Source: Pedobacter sp. ISL-64 (GTDB lineage: Bacteria; Bacteroidota; Bacteroidia; Sphingobacteriales; Sphingobacteriaceae). Taken from it: a stretch of 64,000 nt of DNA. Position 1 is the first letter of the stretch. Every line of letters begins with the position of its first letter. The stretch is from assembly GCF_018613605.1 (NCBI RefSeq), contig NZ_JAGGPU010000002.1, positions 372,001-436,000 of the forward strand. Reading direction: 5' to 3'. Position numbers and translations under genes: made by a program. Under the pieces are notes generated by a model, which saw nothing but the letters and a program-made list of their open reading frames with translations, was not told where the DNA came from and made no database searches. This document shows positions 17,767-27,756 of this stretch, piece by piece.

Positions 17767-18483
17767 ATGACAAAGTTATCGGTTAATATCAATAAAATTG
17801 CTACACTTCGCAACAGTCGCGGAGGTAATAATCCTGATCTGGTTAAGGTTGCATTAGATTGCGAACGTTTCGGTGCGCAGGGAATTACCGTGCATCCAAG
17901 GCCTGATGAACGCCACATCCGTTACCAGGATGTTTACGATTTAAAGGCTGTTATTGCGACAGAATTTAATATTGAAGGAAATTGCAGAGAAGATAAATTT
18001 GTTGATCTGGTTTTGGCCAATAAACCTGCTCAGGTTACGCTCGTGCCTGATGCCGAAGGTCAGATTACCTCTAACCACGGTTGGGATACGGTTAAACATA
18101 AAGACTACCTGAAAGAAATGGTTGCTGTTTTCCAAAAGGAGGGCATCCGTGTTTCTATTTTTGTAGATCCGGTTGTAGAGATGGTTGAAGGAGCGGTAGA
18201 AACCGGAACAGACCGGATTGAATTATATACTGAGGCTTATGCACATAATTATTTTGCCGACCGCGAAAAGGCAGTAGTGAGTTACATTGCTGCGGCACAT
18301 CATGCCAACAAATTAGGCTTGGGAATTAATGCCGGGCATGATCTCGACTTACACAACCTACATTATTTTGCGCAGAGCATCCCTGGTTTATTAGAAGTTT
18401 CAATCGGTCATGCACTCATTAGTGATTCTCTTTATTTAGGTTTGGAAACCACCATTCAGAAATATTTACAACAATTAGCTTAG
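17767..18483 (+). CDS. pdxJ: Pyridoxine 5'-phosphate synthase
   Basis: 238 aa, standard length. PdxJ condenses 1-deoxyxylulose 5-phosphate with 3-amino-2-oxopropyl phosphate to pyridoxine 5'-phosphate in the DXP-dependent vitamin B6 route. Motifs: [17 protein letters not shown] at the N-terminus (including an active-site Asn and phosphate-binding Arg), [10 protein letters not shown] near 43, and [13 protein letters not shown] near 190. The ATG is only four bases beyond a consensus -7 box, so its mRNA may be leaderless. Flanked by an R3 palindrome. Confidence 0.95.
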   Translation: MTKLSVNINKIATLRNSRGGNNPDLVKVALDCERFGAQGITVHPRPDERHIRYQDVYDLKAVIATEFNIEGNCREDKFVDLVLANKPAQVTLVPDAEGQITSNHGWDTVKHKDYLKEMVAVFQKEGIRVSIFVDPVVEMVEGAVETGTDRIELYTEAYAHNYFADREKAVVSYIAAAHHANKLGLGINAGHDLDLHNLHYFAQSIPGLLEVSIGHALISDSLYLGLETTIQKYLQQLA

Positions 18484-18486
18484 TTT

Positions 18487-18569
18487 TTAACCACAAAGTA
18501 CACTAAGAAGTGCACAGAGAAACAGAGCCTCTGCGTACTCGGTGAAAAACTCTTTTTCTCTGTGGTTAG
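18487..18569. repeat. R3 palindrome (ACCACAAAGTACAC...CTCTGTGGTTA)
   Basis: Starts TTAACCACAAAGTACACTAAG and ends TTTCTCTGTGGTTAG, inverted ends. Located between pdxJ and the EamA gene. Confidence 0.65.
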
Positions 18570-18580
18570 ATAATATAAAT

Positions 18581-19471
18581 ATGTTAAAAGGAATTCTCCT
18601 TGTTTTTTTCGGTGCCTGCAGTTTTGGTATCCTCTCTACTTTTGTTAAACTGGCTTATCATGAAGGTTATACGCTGGGTGATGTTACAGGAGCTCAGGCT
18701 TTCTTTGGTGCCGTAATTTTATGGGTGCTATTTTTCTTTCAAAGCAGAACCGCTGGTTATAAAGCCAAAACAATTAACATTAAAACCCCTTGGTGGAAAA
18801 TGGTGCTGGCAGGAACATGTACTGGATTAGTGAGCGTGTTTTATTATCAATGTGTAAAACTTGTGCCAAATTCAGTAGCCATCATTTTGTTAATGCAGTT
18901 TATCTGGATGAGTATTTTAATGGAATACCTCATCTTTAAAAAGAAGCCCACAGGCTTACAGCTCTTGGCAATCCTGTTGGTCTTAGCTGGAACTGTTTTG
19001 GCCAGCGGAATGGCTGAAACAAGTATCAAGAGCATGGATTTCAAAGGGATTGGTTTCGGTTTGTTGGCTGCAATTTCTTATGCAGGCTTTTTGCTGTTGA
19101 GTGGCCGGATTGGAAATGAATATGCTCCATTGCAAAAAAGTGCCTTGATGATTACCGGTGCCTGTATATTAATCTTCATTATTTTTCCGCCAACATTCTT
19201 ATTTAACGGTGCTTTAAATGGTAGTTTATTGAAATGGGGACTGATTATCTCAGTTTTTGGTACGGTTATTCCACCTTTATTCTATGCAGAAGGCGTACCC
19301 AGAATTGGAACAGCCATAAGTTCGATATTAAGCGCCGCAGAATTGCCCGTTGCCGTAATGATGGCGGGTTTTGTGTTACAAGAGCAGGTATCGTTTTTAA
19401 GGTGGGTTGGCGTTGTGGTAATTTTATCGGCGATGGTTTTGCCAAATTTAGAATATCTAAAAAAGAAATAA
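18581..19471 (+). CDS. EamA/DMT family transporter
   Basis: 296 aa with ten predicted transmembrane helices and two EamA repeats (about 3-135 and 150-290), the classic drug/metabolite transporter topology. Gly-rich LVFFGACSFGILSTFVK at the N-terminus and FYAEGVPRIGTAISSIL near 240 are typical. Substrate unknown. The start at 18581 gives the normal N-terminus; a longer frame from 18542 would be encoded by the R3 repeat. The last codons are copied downstream in the tandem duplication at 19458-19790. Confidence 0.82.
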   Translation: MLKGILLVFFGACSFGILSTFVKLAYHEGYTLGDVTGAQAFFGAVILWVLFFFQSRTAGYKAKTINIKTPWWKMVLAGTCTGLVSVFYYQCVKLVPNSVAIILLMQFIWMSILMEYLIFKKKPTGLQLLAILLVLAGTVLASGMAETSIKSMDFKGIGFGLLAAISYAGFLLLSGRIGNEYAPLQKSALMITGACILIFIIFPPTFLFNGALNGSLLKWGLIISVFGTVIPPLFYAEGVPRIGTAISSILSAAELPVAVMMAGFVLQEQVSFLRWVGVVVILSAMVLPNLEYLKKK

Positions 19472-19790
19472 TCTCGTTTTTACCACAAAGTACACTGAGT
19501 GAAGGCAAAGAGGGCACAAAGCAGGGCTATTATTTTTAACAATTAAGGATGTAGGGTGCCTGAAGTCTCTGTTTTCTCTGTGAAAACTTAGTGCACTCTG
19601 TGGTTTATATTGGTTCTATATCAAAAAGAAATAATCTAGTTTTTACCACAAAGTACGCAGAGTGAAGGCAAAGAGGGCACAAGCCGGGCTTTTGAAATTT
19701 AATGTTGTGCCTTGAATGCAAACTTTGCGTTCTTAGCGCCTTTGTGGTTAAGCCTAAGATTAATAAACTTCGCGTTCTTTGCGGTTAAAC
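19458..19790. repeat. Tandem duplication: EamA gene tail plus R3 palindrome, two units
   Basis: Unit 1 starts in the last codons of the EamA gene (AAAAAGAAATAATCTCGTTT) and unit 2 starts at 19621 with AAAAAGAAATAATCTAGTTT. Each continues into ACCACAAAGTAC..GAGTGAAGGCAAAGAGGG and ends in GTGGTTTA or GTGGTTAA. Offset is 163 bases. The gap 19472-19830 holds nothing else except a third short R3 half (19760-19790). Confidence 0.72.
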
Positions 19791-19830
19791 TAAAATTAAA
19801 TATCTTTAAAAAAGCATAACGCATATACAC

Positions 19831-20394
19831 ATGAAAAAACTTACTATTTATATTTTATCCTTTATCATCGTCGGTTTAACCGCATGTAAAACCAAAACCA
19901 CCATTAATCAAGACGAGGCTGCTGAGGTAATTACCGATTATCTAAAAGCCAATCCCGAATATAAAACCGCCAGGTTTAATTTTGGGGAGATCAAATTCAA
20001 CAGCACAAACGATATGTTCGAGCTTGGGAAATACAAATCCTTGGCAAGTAAAGGCCTGGTTTCGTTAAGCTTAAAGGAAGCTAAGAAAAAATTCTTATCG
20101 AAAGATAGCAGTTACGTTTACCAGATCACTTTAACCGATAAGGCAAGTCCGTTGGTGTTGAAACAGGATGGTAATAAGGCAACGGTAAAAGTTGTAGAAT
20201 ATGTTTTATCAGACGAAAAACCAGTCGACTTTGCACAGGTAAACTCAAGCACGGCAAAGGTTACCGTATCACTTAAAATGACCACTACTGATTTCGAACC
20301 TTTTGATAAGGACGCGAACAAAAACAGCAACTTCATTACCAAAACCTATAAATTAAAGTTGAGCAAAGATGAGGGCTGGAAAGTGCAGAAATAA
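19831..20394 (+). CDS. Hypothetical lipoprotein
   Basis: 187 aa. Signal peptide with lipobox LTAC (Cys19), so the protein is probably anchored to a membrane facing the periplasm. The remainder is lysine-rich and beta-strand-like (TARFNFGEIKF, KATVKVVEYVL, AKVTVSLKMTTTDF). No catalytic motif and no family recognised. Stands alone between repeat-filled gaps. Confidence 0.7.
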   Translation: MKKLTIYILSFIIVGLTACKTKTTINQDEAAEVITDYLKANPEYKTARFNFGEIKFNSTNDMFELGKYKSLASKGLVSLSLKEAKKKFLSKDSSYVYQITLTDKASPLVLKQDGNKATVKVVEYVLSDEKPVDFAQVNSSTAKVTVSLKMTTTDFEPFDKDANKNSNFITKTYKLKLSKDEGWKVQK

Positions 20395-20450
20395 GGAGAA
20401 AGACTAAAGCTGAAAGACCAAAGATAAAGGCGTAATGCCTATTGGACTCT

Positions 20451-20616
20451 GCAACCTTTGTTTCTTGTATTGCCTTGCGTGTTTAAACCCGACAGCAGCG
20501 AAAATCCTTTTTGTTTGCAGCAACCTTCAGCATGACAAGGGAGTAGCAAAAAGATTGTAGTGAATGGCGGGAACAGACTTGAATTTTAGCATAGCCATTG
20601 CTTTTCAAATGATAAG
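20451..20616 (+). repeat. R1 dispersed repeat, copy e (full length)
   Basis: One of two long, well-conserved copies: GCAACCTTTGTTTCTTGTA, then TTTAAACCCGACAGCAGCG, GCAAAAAGATTGTAGTGAAT, and AGCCATTGCTTTTCAAA. Copy f at 23347-23514 aligns along its whole length. It fills most of the 346-base gap 20395-20740. Confidence 0.75.
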
Positions 20617-20629
20617 ATATTAAAAATAG

Positions 20630-20643
20630 AACAAACGTTTGTT
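20630..20643. promoter_or_regulatory. 14-base perfect palindrome AACAAACGTTTGTT
   Basis: Perfect dyad 98 bases before the TlpA-like gene. The 12-base core ACAAACGTTTGT recurs at 24571-24582 ahead of gcvP. Its form fits an operator of a dimeric regulator (TetR-like sites look similar), but both copies also sit a similar distance after R1 ends. Confidence 0.4.
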
Positions 20644-20740
20644 TTGGGTTGAAAAATGGAACTATCTGATTTTTAACATTTTTTAAGAATTTTTAGATTA
20701 AAAACTTGATACCTTCATCAGTCTAATCTAAATAATAACC

Positions 20741-23289
20741 ATGAAAAATCTAGCTCACCTCCTCACCCTCATTTTCTTTTTTTATTTAATACCTGTCAAT
20801 GCAAAACCTATAGTGCCTAAAAATCTTCATGGCTTTTGGAGCTATAAGGCAACAAAAGTAGGCAACTGGAACGGGACTTTAATTAATGATAATTACGTTG
20901 AGTACAATTATCGGATGTATAAAGTTGACAGTCTAAAAAATATCAATGGGACCTACAAAATGTGGCTCAATACAGGAGATAAAACCTCTTTAACCTTAGA
21001 AATTAAAACGCCAAATGAAGGTAAAGCCTTATTGAAGTTTAATAAATGGGAAAAAGAGATTTATTGTACATGGAGTGCTTCTGATCCTGACATTAAAATT
21101 TATAACAAAAACGAAATCCCATCATACTATTTTGGAAAATGGGTGAATACACCATCACATTCAGATTTTTACATCACTGCCAAGCATAAAATGCTTTATC
21201 AAAACAAGGAATGGGAAATTGTATGGGCCGGCAACTACATGGATAAAGAAGATCGGTTTTTGTTGAAAGATAAAGATAGCTGCAGAATGGTTTATGTGCA
21301 TAAGTTGGTTAAAGCTTTAAAAGTAAATAGTCTCGAAGGATTGAAAATTTATGCCCCTATTGCTAAGAACCCTTTGGTATACCAATTCTTGGGTAATTGG
21401 ATAAACGATAACACCAACGAATGGCAGTATGGTTTTTTTGAAGACTTTGCGATCTACAATAAACAAGTTTATCCCTATAAAAGCATCGAAAAAAATGGGA
21501 AAAGTTTAAAGATTACACTTCTTAAAGATGGGAAGGAGAGAAATATTCAATTTACAGCGAAAAACGATAGCATTGCCCGATTGGTCGATGAGCAAGGCGC
21601 AAGCAATGTATACCTGCTGAAAAAAGAATTTAAAGCCAACAGTACAAAAGATGCAACAGCATTTAAAGATAACCATTTTGCCAGAGTGGACACGGCAGTC
21701 ATTACCGGTTATTTAAGAAACCCAACAAGTAATAAACCTTTTTCAGTTGGTTTTACCGATCATTTAAAAGATGAACAGGTTAGTTACTATGGCGATTTGG
21801 ATAGCAATGGTTTTTTTACGGTCAAAATTCCTCTATTAAATACCACTCAGGTTTTTTTAGACTGGGAGAGGAATGGAGTTATTGACGTGATTGAACCGGG
21901 AGAACATTATTTTTATTATGAAGATTCCAACACCCAGATCAGGAGTGCGATGGGCGATAATGCCGGTTTTCATAACGAATTGCTGAACTACAAGTATTAT
22001 GGCCCTTACTTAGGAACCACAGAGAGTGATTATAATGCCAGAAGAAATGCAGATTTGTTATCTTTTTTAGCCATCAGTAAGAAAGAACATCAAAAAGCAA
22101 TTGAATATCTGAATAAACACTTGGCAAAATACCAAAATGCAAGTAACCGCTTTAAATATTTTGTATCAGAGGGTTATAAGTATAAAATGGGGTTTGATTT
22201 AATGCAGAAAAGATTTACACTAAAGCAAGAGAAATTCCCTGAACCATTTATAAATTTTGTTAGTGATAGTTTGTATCAAAACAACCCGCCTAAACCTTTT
22301 ACGCTGGTTAGGGATTTTTCATCGTTTAAAAGAGTTTACTTTGCTTATTTGGCCTCGAATGAACGAAATTCTGTTAAGTGGGACGACGTGCTTGCTGAAA
22401 TGGTTTATTTAAAACAGATTAATTTATCAGGTAAGGAAAAGAAGGCGCTGCTCGCTGAGATCGAATTGAATAAAATTGGGTCAACTAAAGATTCATTAAA
22501 ATATCTAAGGCTTTTAAAGGGATTTTCTCCTGAAAAACGAAAATTAGCAGATAGTGTAAGGAGGATTTATAAAGAACAGATTATAGACCGGGCAGGTCAA
22601 AAATTGGCTTTTAAAGTTTTTGATAAGGAATTAAGGGTGGCAAAGAGTATTGAAAACGAAGATTTGAGAGAGGGTGTTATGGTACGTGGTTTTTATAAAT
22701 ATTTTGAAGGTAAACATACTGCAATGCCAGATACTGTATTTGCGCGGTCTATAGGTAACTTAAAAAATGATTTCTATCGAAATGAAATTAATAAGCTTCA
22801 GCTTGCTTATCAAAACATATCCAAGGTTGATGTAGAATACAAGGAAAGTTTAAAGAGAACCGATCATTTAAAAGATGCGAAAAATGCAGATTCCCTCTTT
22901 GCCGAACTAATTAAACCTTATAAAGGAAAAGTAATTTATGTTGATTTTTGGGGCACTTGGTGTGCCCCCTGCAAAGGCGAAATGCCTTTTGTAAAACCGG
23001 TTAAAGAAGCTTTAAAGGGAAAAGATGTTGTATTATGTATTTCGCCAATAATTCTCCAGAAGAAGGTTGGAAAAATATTATCAAAGAATATGAACTGTCT
23101 AGTGAAAATGCTGTGCATTACCGCTTGCCAGAAACGCAGCAAAATATGATTGAGACCAGATTCTCGATAAACAGTTTTCCTACCTATATTTTAATTGATA
23201 AAGAAGGAAACGTAAACACGATGAAAGCCCCGCGACCAAGTGATAAAGAACAACTTGTGGCTGCCGTAAATACTTTACTGACCAAATAA
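20741..23289 (+). pseudogene. TlpA-like thioredoxin-domain protein, frameshifted near the C-terminus
   Basis: The first frame runs from ATG 20741 to 23149 (802 aa): signal peptide (1-21), a large lysine-rich region, then the start of a thioredoxin fold with FWGTWCAPCKGE (CAPC at about residues 741-744). At about 23034 the frame breaks. The other frame (from 23035) supplies MYFANNSPEEGWKN, the cis-Pro loop INSFPTYILID and a normal C-terminus ending 23289. Adding one T in GTATTATG (to read VVFMYFAN) restores an 849-residue protein. Family role: periplasmic thiol-disulfide reductase. Either an inactivated gene or a sequencing indel. Confidence 0.8.
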
Positions 23290-23346
23290 CGCGTTCCTTG
23301 CGGCTGACTTTTGTTGGCCGCAAGTATTGATTGGCATTTGCGCCCA

Positions 23347-23514
23347 GCAACCTCTGTTTCTTGTAGTCCCTGGTTTTTAAACCCGACAGCAGCGAAAATA
23401 CTTTTTGTTTGCAGCAACTTTGAATATGCTGGTAGGATCTCAAAAAGATTGTAGCGGATGGCGGGAACAAAATGAATTTTAGCACAGCCATTGCTTTTCA
23501 AACTATATGATATG
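23347..23514 (+). repeat. R1 dispersed repeat, copy f (full length)
   Basis: GCAACCTCTGTTTCTTGTAG, TTTTTAAACCCGACAGCAGC, CTCAAAAAGATTGTAGCGGA and AGCCATTGCTTTTCAAA match copy e in order and spacing. It lies between two convergent genes. Confidence 0.75.
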
Positions 23515-23524
23515 TGAAAATTAA

Positions 23525-24373
23525 TTACGAATTCTTTTTCGATAGATACGTTTTAAGCTTCTTAAAAAGATCTTCTTTTTTAGGCCTTTCTTTACCGCTA
23601 TGCGTTAAATTGTTGTCGTAATGGTTTAGCAGTTCCACAGCATAATCTTTTTGAGGTTGAGTACCCGACCTCAATACCTCGATAAACCGAACGGCATTGT
23701 AATTTAAGGTACTGTTAAATGAAACTGCATAGTACTCGCTTCGTTCGGACGGGTTTTTATTTTTATTGTTTTCCTCCGCGCCATTTTCTGCAAAGTAATC
23801 GGCATGAAGAATAAGTGGGTTTAATTTTTTCAATCTCTTAGTACCTTTGCGTTCATTCCTCCATGGATGTTCTTTTTTATAGAGTTGCGCAAGCAGAAAA
23901 TCTTTTTTCCAAAGGGTAATCTGGTGCGACATTAAATAATCTGATGCCTCATTATCGATCTCCGCAATATTAAATCCTTCAATAAAATTAGCGGTTTCTT
24001 TAGTTTTGTAAACACCAGAACTATGAAGTTTAACCTGTTGCCAACCGTTTTCAATTGCCTGTTCGAACAGTGCTGTAAAGAACTTAGGATTTACAGGTTT
24101 GCTTAACCACATATCTTCCTGGAAATAGAGTACATATTCTTCGTTTATATTACTTAACAGCGTTACCAGGCGATCGGCCCATTCGCCTTTGCCCGATTTG
24201 ATGTTGGTGAAGCCATTCACATCAGCGCTTTTTATTTCTGTAGCGAAATAATAATTGCAAGGGATTTTAAAATCCCAGTTTTCTGAGAAAGTGTAATCAA
24301 AACCTTTATATAGAAATTCATAACTATCGCAGGCATGAACTAAAAGTGCGACGTTATTTTTGCAAGTTGACAT
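23525..24373 (-). CDS. Glycosyltransferase-like protein
   Basis: 282 aa from ATG 24373. No signal peptide or membrane helix. The pattern of an N-terminal beta-strand (NVALLVHACDSYEFL), a later acidic YFQEDMWL near 108 that could be a metal-binding acidic motif, and an Arg/Lys-rich C-terminus suggests a GT-A-type sugar transferase of the kind found in Bacteroidota glycan loci. That assignment is inferred, not certain. The start is preferred over an upstream frame (24475) because a minus-strand TAAATTTG box lies 25 bases before it. Confidence 0.55.
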   Translation of the reverse strand: MSTCKNNVALLVHACDSYEFLYKGFDYTFSENWDFKIPCNYYFATEIKSADVNGFTNIKSGKGEWADRLVTLLSNINEEYVLYFQEDMWLSKPVNPKFFTALFEQAIENGWQQVKLHSSGVYKTKETANFIEGFNIAEIDNEASDYLMSHQITLWKKDFLLAQLYKKEHPWRNERKGTKRLKKLNPLILHADYFAENGAEENNKNKNPSERSEYYAVSFNSTLNYNAVRFIEVLRSGTQPQKDYAVELLNHYDNNLTHSGKERPKKEDLFKKLKTYLSKKNS

Positions 24374-24397
24374 AAAAGAACACAGGTAAGTAGGTTT

Positions 24398-24405
24398 CAA
24401 ATTTA
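24398..24405 (-). promoter_or_regulatory. -7 box TAAATTTG for the minus-strand glycosyltransferase-like gene
   Basis: Plus-strand CAAATTTA is an exact TANNTTTG on the minus strand, 24 bases ahead of ATG 24373. Confidence 0.45.
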
Positions 24406-24479
24406 CGAAAATGCTTTTTTCCTTTCCTTTGGTAGCTGATATTTTACGTTGCAGCTGCTTATTTATTCGGTTCAACAGG

Positions 24480-24550
24480 ATGCAAAAAGATTGATGTTAA
24501 CTATGGCAACAAACTTAAATTTGGGAACTGCCATTGCTTTCCTAATAATG
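24480..24550 (+). repeat. R1 repeat, 3'-half copy h
   Basis: GCAAAAAGATTG, ATGGCAACAAA and GAACTGCCATTGCTTT follow the order and spacing of the 3' halves of copies e and f. The 5' half is missing. The rest of the 343-base gap 24374-24716 holds only the palindrome at 24571 and promoter boxes. Confidence 0.5.
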
Positions 24551-24570
24551 AGTTAATCAAATAAAAATGA

Positions 24571-24582
24571 ACAAACGTTTGT
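24571..24582. promoter_or_regulatory. 12-base perfect palindrome ACAAACGTTTGT ahead of gcvP
   Basis: Same core as at 20631-20642. It lies 134 bases before the gcvP ATG and about 100 bases before its -7 box. Confidence 0.38.
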
Positions 24583-24683
24583 CTTCTTGCTTGTGTATAA
24601 ACTCTACCTATTTTGTCGCTTTTAACGGCAAATAATACACCTTTTTTACACTGATATATAGCAAAATACAGCTTCGTTTTTGC

Positions 24684-24691
24684 TACCTTTG
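24684..24691 (+). promoter_or_regulatory. -7 box TACCTTTG of gcvP
   Basis: Exact TANNTTTG match, 25 bases before ATG 24717. No clear -33 TTTG at the expected distance. Confidence 0.5.
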
Positions 24692-24716
24692 CACGCAAAT
24701 TTATTATTCATACCGC

Positions 24717-27593
24717 ATGAGCTTAAATATCCATTACAAGGAAGATTTTCAAAATCGTCATATTGCACCAAATGAGGCAGATACAGCCGAAATGTTGCAA
24801 GCTGTTGGCGTAAATTCTATTGATGAGCTGATTGAACAAACTGTTCCGACGGCAATTAGGCTAAAACAGCCATTAAATTTGCCTGCAGCAAAATCAGAAA
24901 CTGAATATCTTGGTGCTTTAAAACAAACTTCATTGTTGAATAAAGTTTTCAAAAGCTTTATCGGACAGGGTTATTATGATACCATTACCCCGGGTGTAAT
25001 TTTACGTAACGTATTCGAAAACCCAGGATGGTACACACAATATACACCATATCAGGCAGAAATTGCACAGGGCCGTTTGCAGGCTTTGTTAAATTTCCAA
25101 ACGATGGTTATTGATTTAACCGGAATGGAAATTGCCAATGCATCTTTATTGGATGAAGGTACTGCTGCTGCTGAAGCGATGTTTATGCAATATAGCTTGC
25201 GTAAAAATCAGGCGGCTAAAAAGTTCTTCGTTTCGGAATTGCTTTTCCCTCAAACGATCGATATTTTAAAAACACGTGCTAATCCTTACGGTATTGAACT
25301 GGTGATCGGAAGTCATTTAGATTTCGTAGCCGCTGAAGATTTCTTTGGTGCAATTGTTCAGTATCCGGCAGGAAACGGTGAAGTTTTCGACTATAAAGAT
25401 TTTGCATCGGCATTGCACAATCAAAATATTAAATTAACGGTAGTTGCCGATATTTTAAGCTTAACCTTATTAACGCCTCCGGGCGAGTGGGGAGCCGATG
25501 TTGTAGTAGGTACTACACAACGTTTAGGTGTACCAATGGGTTTTGGTGGGCCACACGCTGCATTTTTCGCAACTAAAGAAGAATATAAACGTAACATCCC
25601 AGGTCGTATTATAGGTGTAACCATTGATAGTCATGGCGATTATGCTTTGCGTATGGCTTTGCAAACCCGCGAGCAGCACATCCGTAGAGATAAAGCAACA
25701 TCAAACATCTGTACCGCACAGGCGCTATTGGCTATTATGGCTGGTTTTTATGCCGCTTACCATGGTCCGAAAGGATTAAAAGCTATTGCAGAACGTACAC
25801 ACGGTTTGGCCATCAGCTTAGCATCTACTTTAAAAGGTTTAGGTTTCGAGCAGTTGAATTCTGCTTATTTCGATACGATCCGTTTCGATTTAGGCGATTT
25901 AAAGGGCGGTATCCATTCAGGATGTATCGATAACGAAATCAACTTAAATTATGTTGGTAACGTTGCAACTATTTCGTTCGACGAAACCAGCACTTTCGAA
26001 GATGTAGCTCTAATTGCTAAAATCTTTGCTAAAGTTAAAGCTATTGCTGCCGATCAGGTTGAAGTGGTAGAAAATGTAGAAACGGTTATCCCTGCTTCAT
26101 TACAACGTACCTCAGCTTATTTAACACACCCAATCTTTAACGCACATCACTCAGAGCATGAAATGTTGCGTTATATCAAATCATTAGAAGCAAAAGATTT
26201 ATCGCTTTGCCACTCGATGATTGCTTTGGGTAGCTGTACCATGAAATTAAATGCTACGGCAGAGATGATTCCGGTTACCTGGTCTCACTTTGGTCGCATC
26301 CACCCATTTGCACCTGCAGATCAAGTATTGGGTTACTATTCGGTTTTTAATGAACTGGATAAATGGTTAAGTGAAATTACCGGTTTTGCCGCAATGAGTT
26401 TACAGCCAAACGCTGGTGCTCAGGGCGAATATGCGGGTTTAATGGTTATCCGCGCTTATCACCACGATAGAGGCGATTTCCACCGTAATGTAGCGTTAAT
26501 TCCTGCTTCGGCACATGGAACAAACCCTGCTTCTGCTGCAATGGCCGATATGAAAATTGTTGTGGTTAAATCTTTAGAAAACGGTAACATCGATGTTGAA
26601 GATTTAAAAGCGAAAGCAGAATTACACAAAGACAACTTATCGTGTTTGATGGTAACTTATCCATCTACTCACGGTGTGTTCGAAGAAAGCATTATCGAAA
26701 TTTGCGAAACCATCCATGCTAATGGTGGACAGGTTTATATGGATGGTGCAAACATGAATGCACAGGTTGGATTAACAAGTCCGGCCAATATTGGTGCCGA
26801 TGTTTGTCACTTAAACTTGCACAAAACTTTCTGTATCCCTCACGGTGGTGGTGGTCCTGGTATGGGCCCAATCGGTGTGGCAAAGCACTTGGTTCCTTAT
26901 CTTCCAGGTCATGCCGTGGTTGATATCGATAAAGGAAAATCAATTTCTGCAGTTTCATCTGCGCCATGGGGTTCGGCTTCGATTTTGATTATCTCTCATG
27001 CATATATCGCAATGATGGGTGCTGAAGGATTAACCAATGCTACCAAATATGCCATTTTAAACGCAAACTATATGAAAGCGCGTTTAGAGCAGCATTATCC
27101 CGTACTTTATTCAGGTGCTCAGGGTCGTTGTGCACACGAGATGATTTTAGATTGCCGTTCGTTCAAAGCTTTCGGAATCGAAGTAACTGATATTGCAAAA
27201 CGTTTAATGGATTACGGTTTCCATGCACCAACGGTTTCTTTCCCGGTTGCAGGAACTTTAATGGTTGAGCCTACCGAATCGGAGCCTAAACATGAGTTAG
27301 ACCGTTTCTGTGACGCCCTAATCGCGATTAAAAACGAAATTACCGCTGTAGAAAACGGCACTTTAGATAAAGTTGATAACCCATTAAAAAATGCGCCTCA
27401 TACGGTTTCGGTAATTACCGCTAACGAATGGGACCATGCTTACAGCCGTCAAACAGCTGCGTTCCCACTTCCTTATGTGTTAGAACGCAAGTTCTGGCCT
27501 TCAGTTGGTCGTGTTAACGATAGTCATGGTGATAGGGCATTAATCTGTGCTTGTCCGCCGATTGAGAGTTACTTAGAAGAGATCGTTCCTTAG
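24717..27593 (+). CDS. gcvP: Glycine dehydrogenase (aminomethyl-transferring), P-protein
   Basis: 958 aa, the single-chain form of the glycine cleavage P-protein. It decarboxylates glycine with pyridoxal phosphate and passes the aminomethyl group to the lipoyl H-protein. The PLP-binding lysine is in [16 protein letters not shown] near 700. Other family segments: [15 protein letters not shown] near the N-terminus and GSCTMKLNA near 506. gcvT and gcvH are not in this window. Strong codon bias suggests high expression. A -7 box and a palindrome lie upstream, a strong terminator downstream. Confidence 0.97.
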   Translation: MSLNIHYKEDFQNRHIAPNEADTAEMLQAVGVNSIDELIEQTVPTAIRLKQPLNLPAAKSETEYLGALKQTSLLNKVFKSFIGQGYYDTITPGVILRNVFENPGWYTQYTPYQAEIAQGRLQALLNFQTMVIDLTGMEIANASLLDEGTAAAEAMFMQYSLRKNQAAKKFFVSELLFPQTIDILKTRANPYGIELVIGSHLDFVAAEDFFGAIVQYPAGNGEVFDYKDFASALHNQNIKLTVVADILSLTLLTPPGEWGADVVVGTTQRLGVPMGFGGPHAAFFATKEEYKRNIPGRIIGVTIDSHGDYALRMALQTREQHIRRDKATSNICTAQALLAIMAGFYAAYHGPKGLKAIAERTHGLAISLASTLKGLGFEQLNSAYFDTIRFDLGDLKGGIHSGCIDNEINLNYVGNVATISFDETSTFEDVALIAKIFAKVKAIAADQVEVVENVETVIPASLQRTSAYLTHPIFNAHHSEHEMLRYIKSLEAKDLSLCHSMIALGSCTMKLNATAEMIPVTWSHFGRIHPFAPADQVLGYYSVFNELDKWLSEITGFAAMSLQPNAGAQGEYAGLMVIRAYHHDRGDFHRNVALIPASAHGTNPASAAMADMKIVVVKSLENGNIDVEDLKAKAELHKDNLSCLMVTYPSTHGVFEESIIEICETIHANGGQVYMDGANMNAQVGLTSPANIGADVCHLNLHKTFCIPHGGGGPGMGPIGVAKHLVPYLPGHAVVDIDKGKSISAVSSAPWGSASILIISHAYIAMMGAEGLTNATKYAILNANYMKARLEQHYPVLYSGAQGRCAHEMILDCRSFKAFGIEVTDIAKRLMDYGFHAPTVSFPVAGTLMVEPTESEPKHELDRFCDALIAIKNEITAVENGTLDKVDNPLKNAPHTVSVITANEWDHAYSRQTAAFPLPYVLERKFWPSVGRVNDSHGDRALICACPPIESYLEEIVP

Positions 27594-27620
27594 AAGGTAG
27601 AGGGTTTAAGGTTTTCCTTT
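27594..27620. repeat. TAAACCCT/TACCTT short repeat (G-rich on plus strand)
   Basis: AAGGTAGAGGGTTTAAGG directly follows the gcvP stop. The reverse complement (CCTTAAACCCTCTACCTT) matches pieces near 29028-29063 and 51632-51667. Confidence 0.45.
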
Positions 27621-27639
27621 CCATCGCCTTAATTACTCC

Positions 27640-27682
27640 CAATCGTCATTGCGAGGAGGTACGACGAAGCAATCTATTTAGA
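27640..27682. repeat. CGTCATTGCGAGGAGG repeat
   Basis: CGTCATTGCGAGGAGGTACGACGAAGCAATCT; a second copy (CGTCATTGTGAGGAGGAACG) is inside R1 copy g at 27813-27855. Confidence 0.6.
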
Positions 27683-27688
27683 TAAATC

Positions 27689-27736
27689 ATCTGCAAGTTT
27701 TATGGATTCATTTCATAAAACTTGCAGATTTTTTTT
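27689..27736 (+). terminator. Intrinsic terminator of gcvP
   Basis: A 16-bp perfect stem (ATCTGCAAGTTTTATG / CATAAAACTTGCAGAT) with a 9-base loop and eight T. The strongest terminator in the window. Confidence 0.9.
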
Positions 27737-27756
27737 GGAAATGAATGTTAGGTTTT

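Noticed and set aside
23180..23501. Two overlapping minus-strand frames of about 105 codons
   Set aside because: They cover an R1 repeat and the end of the TlpA-like gene; composition is not protein-like.
24550..24716. Glycine riboswitch ahead of gcvP
   Set aside because: No paired aptamer-like structure was recognised; only a palindrome and a -7 box are seen.
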